A DNA stretch of 64,000 nt from Diphasiastrum complanatum (taxonomy: Eukaryota > Streptophyta > Lycopodiopsida > Lycopodiales > Lycopodiaceae), in the NCBI GenBank assembly GCA_029204225.1, contig CM055096.1, positions 36,531,089-36,595,088 on the forward strand. Direction: 5' to 3'. Under the pieces are notes generated by a model. That model was not told the origin of the DNA and did no database searches. It was given only the letters and a program-made list of their open reading frames with translations. The translations under genes were made by a program, and so were the position numbers. Of this stretch, positions 53,529 to 64,000 are shown piece by piece. How positions within the stretch are numbered: position 1 is the stretch's first letter; each line of letters starts with the position of its first letter.

Positions 53529-53556
53529 GTGTGTGTGTGTGTGCGTGTGTGTGCAT
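53529..53556. repeat. (GT)n tract just upstream of the small gene
   Basis: GT repeat with one C interruption, ending 15 bp before the ATG. It would lie in the 5' untranslated region. Confidence 0.85.
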
Positions 53557-53570
53557 GCAATCAACATAGC

Positions 53571-54261
53571 ATGAAGAACAATGATACTCACCCCTTGCAC
53601 CAACAGAAGTGTCTCCTGCTGCTTGCTGCTATGTTCCAACTCTTGGTCATTGGATCTCATGGTGTGAAAATTGAAATATGGAACAAGTCATCTTATGAAG
53701 TCGAGATGACTTGCAACGGAGCTTCTACGAGTACCCCCCCAACGGTATCAAAATAGTTGTTCATATCCATGTTACTTACCATATATAATACATCTTTTCA
53801 ATAAACCCAATTTTAACATGTCAACAATTACACCAAGTTCATATGATATAATCTTTAAATTAGTGTGTGAAGTAATTGCTAGTGCTAGGATATGCAAGAC
53901 ATGGTTGTATGCTTTGTGCAAATTATTCCTTAAATTATAGAAGTAGCCATTGTCGAGTTAAATTCATGTTGTGCAAATGTCTATCTAATTTTCAAATTTA
54001 CATGTTGACTATAAGATGTCATTGTGATTCATTTTTCAGATTATTGGGAGTTCTCCCCTGATCTTATATGCAAATTGGGGTCGAGGTGGTGGTGGCAACC
54101 CCAACTATCAATGCACTATGAACTTGACAGGGGGGGGAGGGGGTCCATACACATGGACCGTCTTTTCCCAAACCTTCCTGGCTGTTGAATGGCATATTGA
54201 GAATGATGGGGTCTATTATGCCTTGATTAATGGCTCGTTTAATAAATACTTTGACCTATAA
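53571..54261 (+). CDS. Small predicted secreted protein, two exons, 131 residues
   Basis: Exon 1 is 53571-53744 (58 codons), exon 2 is 54040-54261 (73 codons plus stop). The donor (CAACG|gtatca) and acceptor (ttttcag|ATT) are canonical and in phase 0. The protein starts MKNNDTHPLHQQK, then a hydrophobic signal-peptide core (CLLLLAAMFQLLVIGS, residues 14-29). The mature part has VKIEIWNKSSYEVEMTCNGA, a glycine-rich loop (NWGRGGGGNPNYQC), PYTWTVFSQTFLAVEWHIEN and a C-terminal FNKYFDL. Alternating hydrophobics, tryptophans and two cysteines suggest a small beta-rich extracellular domain. The layout is loosely like plant S1/SPH secreted proteins, but I do not recognise the family. Reading past the donor gives a stop after V-S-K, so splicing is required. 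Confidence 0.72.
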
Positions 54262-55065
<804 letters not shown>

Positions 55066-55163
55066 CCCAATGCACTTCCAATGATGGAGGCTATCATCTA
55101 TCCTTTATGCAATACCTTTCACATAGCTACTTCAACTATGATCCAAGACATAAAAAATAATGT

Positions 55164-55920
55164 CACTACTACAAAAGTGTGTATAAAGGGTGGCCATCTT
55201 TTTAGGCTGCCCTTTAAGCAAGCTTAAAGGGTGGCCATTGAAAAATTGATGCATAAAGGATGACCTCCTGGCCGCTCTTCTATAAGAAAGAGAAAGTAAA
55301 GGGTGGCCACTTTAGTACTCTTTATGCACTATCCAAATAATTGTTGTCCAATCTAACCAATGTTTGCACAAATAGAATGCTAAAGGATGACCCTTTATTG
55401 CTATGTTATACAAATGGTGGCAAATGGCCTCCCTTTAGGTGATTATGGCATAAAGTGTGGCAAATGGCCGCCCTATATATAATTTTGCACAAAAGTGACT
55501 TTTTGCCACCCTTTAAGCAATTTTGACATAAAGGGTGGTTGTTTGTTGTCCTTTAAACAATTGTGGCATAAAGAATGGTTGTTTTCAGCTCTGTAGACAA
55601 TTCCTGAAAAAGGGTGATCATTTTTCAATTTTTTCATAAATGGAGACCTATGGATACCCTTTGTGCATATGTGCACCACCACAACAAAATATATAACCAT
55701 CTAGCCTCCTTTAGAGGTATAAATTGGCATTACTCAATTGAAAAATGGTCAATTAAGGGTGGCTATTCTCACTCATATCCATGTATAGACTAAAGGCTGG
55801 CCATGGACGTTCTTTATGTATCAACCACATTTACCTATTATTTTTATGTCCTTTATCATAAAGGAAGGCATATGGATGTTCTTTATGCAACACCCCAACT
55901 AGTTCATAATGGTGGCAATA
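55164..55920 (+). mobile_element. CACTA-like transposon end with subterminal repeats
   Basis: Starts CACTACTACAAAAGTGTG, close to the plant CACTA consensus (CACTACAAGAAA). About 15 degenerate copies of AAAGGGTGGCCA or its complement follow between 55180 and 55910, in both orientations, often with NNNCATAAAGGGTGG. Dense subterminal repeats are the transposase-binding hallmark of CACTA elements. I found no transposase frame and no opposite terminus. Confidence 0.65.
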
Positions 55921-56649
55921 TGCAACCATCTAGTCATCTGTTAGACATAAAAGGGTTCAAAATAAAGGCCAACTACAATCATGATTATAGATGTGTCAAC
56001 ACTGAACTATATATGGTGATAATTTCTTAGCTAGTATTTTATCATAATCATATATTTAAGTTGTGAAATGAGACATAGATTGACATCATATTCACATAGA
56101 CACATGAATGATAGATTGCTTCGCTACATCAAAATGTGTCTCAGTAAGTACTACTATATATTCTACCTCACTAGAGGAGGCATTATTATGTTCTTTATCT
56201 TCCACTACATCTGCATGTCGAGAATCTAGATGGACTGTATTATTATGACTAATGACAACCACATGCATGACTTTTCTCATGACTATCAATGAAATCTTCA
56301 GATAGCATGATGGGACAAGAAAAATCTTAGTGAGTGATAGATCGATAATTTTATCATTTGCATCTAGATTGTTGACACCAAGGTGCATGATCTAGGACCA
56401 CACATGATGGATCCATCTCAATTGGGAAAATAGAAAACTTGTTGCACATGTGTGGGAATTACAAATGGTTGGTCATCAATGTCAAATGTTTTCAAGACTT
56501 TAGATGTATCTGTTACGTCCATGTTCTGTATATAGGACTCGACATAATCCTAGACTTGGATATCTGGTACTCCAGTGTATGAGATCATTAGTTATGCCAC
56601 ATCATTCTGGACCAGGCCAAAAATGTAACTAATAACCTTGTGAGGGCCC
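55921..56649. other. Mostly unassigned, with one weak copia-like fragment
   Basis: 56092-56388 (minus) has NNASSSEVEYIVV, which recalls the copia RNaseH motif L-S-S-T-E-x-E-Y. The surrounding residues do not fit well. Otherwise nothing recognised. Confidence 0.3.
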
Positions 56650-56972
56650 AAGTTGCTCTAATTGGACCTATGGAGCTAATGCATGGTGATTGATTACTTT
56701 TGGTTCAAGAATAGAAGACCAAATTGGAATAGGGGATTCTATAGGGAGTATTCCTCACGTTTGGGCCTATATATCTTGTAGAAACTCACCCTCTTCCTCC
56801 TTCAATTTTCCTATTTCCAAAAGCCAGGATCCTCTCCTCTCTTGCATTCAGTCACCATGGCTTGAGGGTGAAGCGGTTAGGGTTTTGACTATCTGTTTCT
56901 TGTTGGTCAGGTGGTTTGGCTCCACAGATATCCTTTTAGTTGCATGCAACAAGATCTAGGTAGATCTTCACT
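56650..56972 (+). mobile_element. Probable 3' part of a copia-type LTR
   Basis: Lies directly upstream of a primer site and contains a TATATATC motif (56766) and downstream CT-rich sequence as in LTR R/U5 regions. The 5' edge is not defined. Confidence 0.5.
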
Positions 56973-56984
56973 TGTTATCAGAGC
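56973..56984 (+). promoter_or_regulatory. Retrotransposon primer binding site
   Basis: TGTTATCAGAGC, one change from the initiator Met-tRNA complement TGGTATCAGAGC. Plus-strand element. Confidence 0.7.
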
Positions 56985-58129
56985 AAGACTTTGCATCAAT
57001 CAAAACGTGGGGTTGCTTTTTGCTTTTTCCCAACTTTTTGGTATGTCCTCTTTCCTGGTGGTGGAATTGACCTCCAAGTAAGTGGCTTCTCTGATTTTGG
57101 TTTGCTTTTACCTAATGATCATTATTATGAAAATTTTTCATAGAAAGTGATGGAAAATTTTCATAGACAATGATGGAAAATTATGGATTTTTGATAGTTT
57201 TATGTGGTTTTTGAACTAGTATTTAATGTTTTGGCTTGAAATTTGTCCAAAATGTTACTCATGAGCGTTTCTAAGACTTTTATCTGCTGTTTTCCAAGAA
57301 AAGTGGGCCTCAACAGTGATTTTTAGTCAAAAATTAGGATTTTTGGGCTAGAAATGGGATATATGAACCCTGATTGACCAAGATAAAAACATTTAGTGCT
57401 TGCATGTAATTAAATTATAGTACATTTGGCCTGATTGCACTTTCATGTGATTAGATCCACAAGATCATGCTAGAAAATTCAAAATACAAAGTTTTTTGGT
57501 GGCTTGTTAATTATTTTTTGGAGATATTCATAAAATCCATGGCTAAAACACAGTGACTAAAAAATAGAGAATTGACTGAGAGACCCATTTTTTCAAAAAG
57601 TTTCATCTTTTCTTTAAAAATGCCAAAATTTCAAACATTAAGTTTACAAATTGCCAAATAAAGTATTTTCATTCTTATTTAACAGTAGAGATCAGAATTT
57701 TAGAAAGAGCTACTCCTCAGTTGCTATATTAATTAGGAGTGAAGGGTTTTAGATGGTTCGAAACTGAATCTAACCGAAAAAGTAGTAATAATCGATGCTA
57801 CAAGATGTACATGTTATCTTTGTTAGTGATTGTATACTAGTATCCTCTTCGAAGTAGAAACCAGTAAACAGTATGCTAGTAGTATGACAGATGCATGAGG
57901 GATAAGAGCTAGTCATGCAAGATTATGAGTTGTAGTTCTTGTATGCTAGAATGAAAACATATTCCATCGTTGGACTTGTGGGTGGCCTTTCAGTACTTAG
58001 AAAATAGCCAAACATAGCAAGAATACCTCAAGACCCCTCACTCCTAGAAACCAAATCTTCCAAAGTTCTCATCAGAGTGATGAGAGTGCCACTAATTATG
58101 TGTTGAGAGTAAAAGATACTCATAGGAGC
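56985..58129. other. Retrotransposon leader or unknown DNA, no gene
   Basis: AT-rich, no long frame and no recognised motif. Confidence 0.4.
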
Positions 58130-58330
58130 TTGCTTGCATTGGAGGATCTATAAATCAAAGTGAGCTAGTCCAAGTCATACTCAATGGCTTGAGAGATGAG
58201 TATGAGAATCTTGTCCAATTCTATGCCAGCAAGGAGGATCTACCTACTTGGAGCAGAACTTATGAGTGCTTCATCGCTGGTTTTTTAGAATGCAAACATA
58301 CTTTTGAAGCTACAAAAAAAGTATGTCGCA
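58130..58330 (+). pseudogene. Short gag-like fragment (copia type)
   Basis: Reads VQVILNGLRDEYENLVQFYA, then SKEDLPTWSRTYECFIAG. L-x-G-L-x-x-E-Y-x-x-x-V is the copia gag motif near its C-terminus. It is in the same orientation as the primer site at 56973. Confidence 0.5.
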
Positions 58331-58600
58331 TGACCATCACTGGCACGCAGTCGGTATTATCAACAAAAATGTATGGAGATAAGCACTGGTCCATCGTTGG
58401 TGGACAACGGCCAATTTTCAATCAAAAAAGAGAGCAAAATACTTTTCTTGATCCATCGATGGACAGCAGACCATATTATCCTCTATGTAGGTCATTTTTT
58501 TGAGGATGCCTCATCGCTAGTCCAGCGCTTGGACAACGATTTAATTTATTACCAAAAGTGCCATAATAATGGAATATGATCCATCGCTGGATAGCGGATC
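58331..58600 (+). repeat. Degenerate repeat of CCATCGCTGG / CCAGCG palindromes
   Basis: About five copies at roughly 55-bp spacing: CCATCACTGGCACGC, CCATCGTTGGTGGACAACGG, CCATCGATGGACAGCAG, CATCGCTAGTCCAGCGC, CCATCGCTGGATAGCGG. Each can form a short hairpin. Confidence 0.65.
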
Positions 58601-58609
58601 ATGGTATGG

Positions 58610-59165
58610 GGTGTGATCTGGTTGAGATTTGATGTCAGGACATCCGAATGAGATTCACTTAAGGCTATCCGGTCGAGATGTGACAGGCTGATCTGGTTGA
58701 GATTTGATGGGTTGAAATCTGGTCGAGATTTTAGCAAGGCTATATGGTCGAGATGAGACTAGCTGAAATCCGGTCGAGATTTAAGCGATGGGCATCCGGT
58801 TGAGACTTTTCAAAATGGTCATCCGGTTGAGATTTTACATATGACGATTTGGTCGAGTTTGAAGTGGTCTGGATCCAGTCGAGAGAGATCGTGCTTGATC
58901 CGGTCAAGATTCTAAGCTTGTTCAAATCTGGTTGAGATTTCTAAATAGGCATCTGGTTGAGATTTGAAGCTTGGAGTTTAGTTGAGATTCTTACATTCCA
59001 GCCATCCGGTCGAGATTTTTTTGGTTTTTTTTAATGGTCTGGTTCGGTCCGGTCCGGACGTGGAGAAGAGAGGGTCTGCGGTCAAGAATAGGTAAAGAGG
59101 GTTTGGTCGAGATGGAATGGGGAAGGCTATCCGGTTGAGATGGAGGCAGGGGCGTAAAGGGGGCT
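58610..59165 (+). repeat. Degenerate minisatellite, motif ATCCGGTCGAGATTT
   Basis: About 18 copies of (A/T)TC(C/T)GG(T)(C/T)GAGAT(T) spaced 22-40 bp apart. The C/T variation at CpG positions fits methylation decay of an ancestral CCGGTCGAGAT unit. It ends next to the minus-strand copia gag at 59202. Confidence 0.8.
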
Positions 59166-59201
59166 GGTAGGGCTTGGCCAAATGGTGATGGAAAGGAGTT
59201 C

Positions 59202-59612
59202 TTAGGTGAGTGCAAGGAGGAAGGAGGCTGCGTGGAATTCTGCTTTGCCATCACCATTATGGCTGAGTGATAACTTCTCCATCCTTAATAGCTTGTTCTC
59301 ATGCCTTGATTCTTCTGCCATTAGATAGATTTCTTTGAGAGTGTTCCAAGCATTCTTGGCCGATGTGCAAGCACCAATGTCCCTCAAAATCTCATTGGAG
59401 ACATTCATTTTGATATAATGAAGAGCCATCCTAGCTCTATTCTTATACTTTTTTACTTCTTGAAGGACTTGAGGCTCCTCCTTATTCCCAAGTACAATGT
59501 CCATCACATCTTGGAGTTTTAGAATTGACTCCATCCTCAACTTCCAAATAAAATAATTGGAAGTAGATAGCCTTTCACTAGATTCCAATAGATAGGAACC
59601 CATAGATGCCAT
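59202..59612 (-). pseudogene. Ty1/copia gag N-terminal part
   Basis: Minus strand: MASMGSYLLESSERLSTSNY, FIWKLRMESILKLQDVMDIV, YKNRARMALHYIKMNVSNEI, AKNAWNTLKEIYLMAEESRH. Typical copia gag start, open for 120 codons, then truncated near 59250. It is a closer, longer version of the gag piece at 45000-45235. Confidence 0.9.
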
Positions 59613-59653
59613 GTAATAGTGAATAATCCTTGTGAATTGGACAATAAAATGTT

Positions 59654-60480
<827 letters not shown>

Positions 60481-60492
60481 GCTCTGATACCA
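60481..60492 (-). promoter_or_regulatory. Copia primer binding site
   Basis: Minus strand TGGTATCAGAGC, abutting the LTR end TTTCACA. Confidence 0.95.
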
Positions 60493-60853
60493 TGTGAAAT
60501 TTCACACATGTGGGAAAGCCCTAATGTGTGTGAATGATTTCCCAAGTCAAGCTTATGCACTTTAGATCAATACTAGATTGAAATCCAAGATCTAGATCAA
60601 AATCTAAGGCAAAGAGGCAAAGGTAGATGCATAGATTGATAACCAAAGTGTTTCTACATGTAAGAGAAGTATTGTATGAAAAAAACTAAGTAAAATTGAG
60701 CTCCTCTCCTCGGGTAGAGCGAGAATAGATCAATTTCTCTCGGGTAGAGAAAGAAGGCAATACTCACAAAAAGTTAATTACTCACAAATATGCCCAAAAC
60801 CTCAATTACATAATGATTGGTAGAGAGAGTACATATATTTTATGATTTTCACA
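60493..60853 (-). repeat. 5' LTR of the copia element, 361 bp
   Basis: Minus strand runs TGTGAAAATCATAAA ... GAAATTTCACA, with TG...CA ends and an extended TGTGAAA/TTTCACA inverted repeat. The 5-mer GATAG follows outside (60854). Its partner cannot be checked because the other end of the element is missing. Confidence 0.88.
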
Positions 60854-60859
60854 GATAGT

Positions 60860-61810
60860 AGATCTATGACATGCCTACATGACTTGCTACACAAGCCTAT
60901 GGTTGTCCTACGTGGCGTACGACATGGGAAAGCACCAATCCTACATGGTTTTCCACATAGTAGGCCTACGTAGCTTGCCACATGGTAGCTTGCAAGCCCC
61001 ACCTCTTTCTCTCTCTAGGTCCACTCAAGCCTAAATGGCAGAGCTTGGTTGGCTTGCCACACAAGCCTATGTGGCAGTCTGCAACATGCTTGCATGGCAA
61101 ACATGAGGCCTATGCCATGCCTATGTGGTCTACCATGCAACCCTATGGTAAGCCTACATGGCTTGCCACGTGTTAGCTTTCGAGCCCACCTCTCTATCTC
61201 TCTCTCTCTCTGGGTCCACTCAGGCCTACATGATAGAGCTCGGTTGGCTTGCCGCACAAGCCTATGGGAGGCCTACATGGCTTCACATGTGAAAACTCCA
61301 AGCTTGCATGATTTGCCATGTGATAGGCCTACGTGGTAGATAGTAGGCCTATGTGGCCTACTACGCAAGCTTATGGTAGTCCATGTGGAAAACCACACAA
61401 ACCTATGGTGGCTAGTCTCAAGCCTACATGGTTTTCTAGATGGCAGGCCTATGTGGCTTGCCATGTGGCAACTTTCGAGCCCCAATTCTCTCTCTCTCTC
61501 TCTCTATGTCCACTCAGGCCTACGTGGCAGAGCCTAGTTGGATTGCCATGTAAGCCTAAGTTACAACTATGTGGTTTGCCAAGTAGCAAACCCCAAGCAT
61601 GCATGACTTGCCATGGGGTAGGCCTACATGTTTGCCACATGGCAGTCTGCAACAGGCTTGGTAGATAGCAAACCTATGACATGACTATGTGGCCTACTAC
61701 ACAAGCCTATGGTAGTCAATCTACGTGGCTTTCCACATGGCAAGTCCCAAGCCTACATGGTTTTACAAGTGGCAAGCCTATGTGGCTTGCCATGTGGCAA
61801 CTTTCGAGCC

Positions 61811-61909
<99 letters not shown>

Positions 61910-62215
61910 CACTCAAGCCTACGTGGTAGAGCTTGGTTGGCTCGCCACCCAAGCCTATGGTATGCATACGTGATTTGCCACATGGCAACCCCAACTCCGC
62001 ATAATTTGCCATGTGTCTGATCTACGTGGCTTGCCATGTGGCAGCCTGCGACAAGCTTGGCAGATAGCAGGCCTATGACATTCATATGTGGCCTGCTACA
62101 CAAGCATATGGTAGGCCTATGTGGCTTGCCACATGGCAAACCCCAAGCTTGCATGGTTTTCCATGTGGCATGCCTACATGACAGGCCACAATGAGGTGAC
62201 CTCCGGCCACATTCG
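60860..62215 (+). repeat. Degenerate satellite with CCTACGTGGCTTGCCACATGGCA units
   Basis: Dozens of 20-30-bp units built on GCCTAYGTGGCTTGCCACATGGCA, grouped into about four higher-order units of 200-330 bp. Each carries TTTCGAGCCCC, a CT tract, and CCACTCAAGCCTACGTGGCA. TGCCACATGGCA is a near-palindrome. CT tract lengths differ strongly between units: about 15 bp at 61000, 20 at 61195, 20 at 61485, 96 at 61812. Confidence 0.85.
61812..61907. repeat. (CT)n tract inside a satellite unit
   Basis: About 96 bp. The same position in the other three satellite units has only 15-20 bp. Confidence 0.95.
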
Positions 62216-62239
62216 ATCTTTGATTTGTGGGGAGGGTTG

Positions 62240-62600
62240 TTTTCTTAAGGAGGCACTTTATTTTTTTCTTAAGGGGGCACTTTAAGGTTGCACCCCCTCC
62301 CCTCCCCTCCCCTCGAAAAAATAAAGAGGTTTTTTTTCCTTGTGGGGGGGGGGAGGATTTAGCCTCCCCACACATTTCTTTTTTAGGGTGGAGGAGAGAG
62401 CTACATTTCTCCCAAACCCACCCCCCCCCCCCACTTTTTTGGGGGGGGGAGGGAGGTGGGTCTTGGCACAACCCCCCTTGACATTTTCCACTCTCTGAGC
62501 AACATGGAGGGGCATGTGCAATGCGTCGTCTAGCAAAAAAATTGAAAATGAAAAGAATGTTGTGCCACAGACCATGGGGAGGGGGAGGATGGCTAAGTAG
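62240..62600. repeat. G/C-homopolymer-rich block
   Basis: Contains TTGCACCCCCTCCCCTCCCC, G10 at about 62346, C13 at about 62420 followed by TTTTTT and G9. The C13...G9 pair can form a strong hairpin, and G runs could form quadruplexes. Not coding. Confidence 0.75.
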
Positions 62601-62693
62601 ATCAATCACCCGCTCTAAGCATCATCCAGACGTCTTGACCACAAGCTTCCACCCAAATTGTCTGCCGCTCGTCAATGACCGTCTAACCCACTA

Positions 62694-62711
62694 GTGTGTG
62701 TGTGTGTGTGT

Positions 62712-62748
<37 letters not shown>
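62694..62748. repeat. (TG)n(CA)n palindromic dinucleotide repeat
   Basis: GTGTGTGT...GTACACAC...ACATATATG: a TG run passes into a CA run, giving a perfect inverted repeat of about 20 bp per arm. Confidence 0.9.
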
Positions 62749-62755
<7 letters not shown>

Positions 62756-62954
62756 GTAGATTCTAGTACTGCTTTCAAAAGTCAAAATCAATTGAAAACT
62801 AAAATTTACCTTTGAAACTTATACTTTTTTATACTTGTTGAATGTAACAACTTTCAGAGCTATCTGAATAAGGGCATGATGTGCACATTACATTATTTGA
62901 GCTTGTATGAGAACCTTTACATATATATAGTTCACACATATCAAGATGTGAATG

Positions 62955-64000
<1,046 letters not shown>

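Noticed and set aside
53571-54261. Thaumatin-like or toxin-like assignment for the small secreted protein
   Set aside because: It lacks the many conserved cysteines of thaumatin-like proteins, and no family motif is clear, so it is left unnamed.
62082-62609. Long minus-strand frame over the G/C-rich block
   Set aside because: Driven by homopolymer and satellite composition; no domain.

Overview
This window is nuclear DNA from a large-genome, transposon-rich land plant. The evidence is a plant-type anthranilate synthase alpha gene with GT-AG introns, plant Ty1/copia and Ty3/gypsy elements with initiator-Met-tRNA primer binding sites, hAT elements with BED zinc fingers, and CACTA-like termini. 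Very long transposon-filled introns and many long (GA/CT)n tracts suggest a seed plant with an expanded genome. The species cannot be told from the sequence. There is no bacterial-style gene organisation.

Layout. 1-3.8 kb: a BED zinc-finger exon (-) and a decayed Ty3/gypsy element (-) with primer site and probable LTR. 3.8-6.2 kb: the 3' half of a hAT transposon (hAT#1, +). 6.69-32.85 kb: the last five recognisable exons of anthranilate synthase alpha (+). Its 23.3-kb intron holds a nest of transposons. hAT#3 (-) is split by hAT#2 (8765-25133, with an 8-bp target duplication carrying one mismatch). hAT#2 in turn carries three head-to-tail LINEs and a five-unit array of BED exons joined by GAGN minisatellite. 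An LTR relic and a fourth LINE follow. 34.87-41.06 kb: a complete Ty3/gypsy element (-) with 418-bp LTRs and a 5-bp target duplication. 41.2-42.2 kb: an ORF1-only LINE derivative (+). 43.7-46.7 kb: rearranged Ty1/copia fragments. 46.7-48.3 kb: AT-rich DNA with no gene. 49.2-51.2 kb: a gag pseudogene with an internal duplication. 52.4-64 kb: an inverted-repeat pair about 1.05 kb per arm enclosing a small two-exon gene for a putative secreted protein, a CACTA-like subterminal array, copia pieces and several degenerate minisatellites.

How the parts relate. Only two genes look like ordinary host genes: anthranilate synthase alpha (tryptophan pathway) and the 131-residue predicted secreted protein. 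Everything else is mobile or repetitive DNA. The most striking pattern is that LINEs with an atypical reverse-transcriptase signature are bounded by (CT)n. Three sit head to tail, each beginning in the (CT)n tail of the previous one. Two elements consist of ORF1 plus the shared 3' end only. Together they look like a microsatellite-targeting LINE family with ORF1-only satellite elements.
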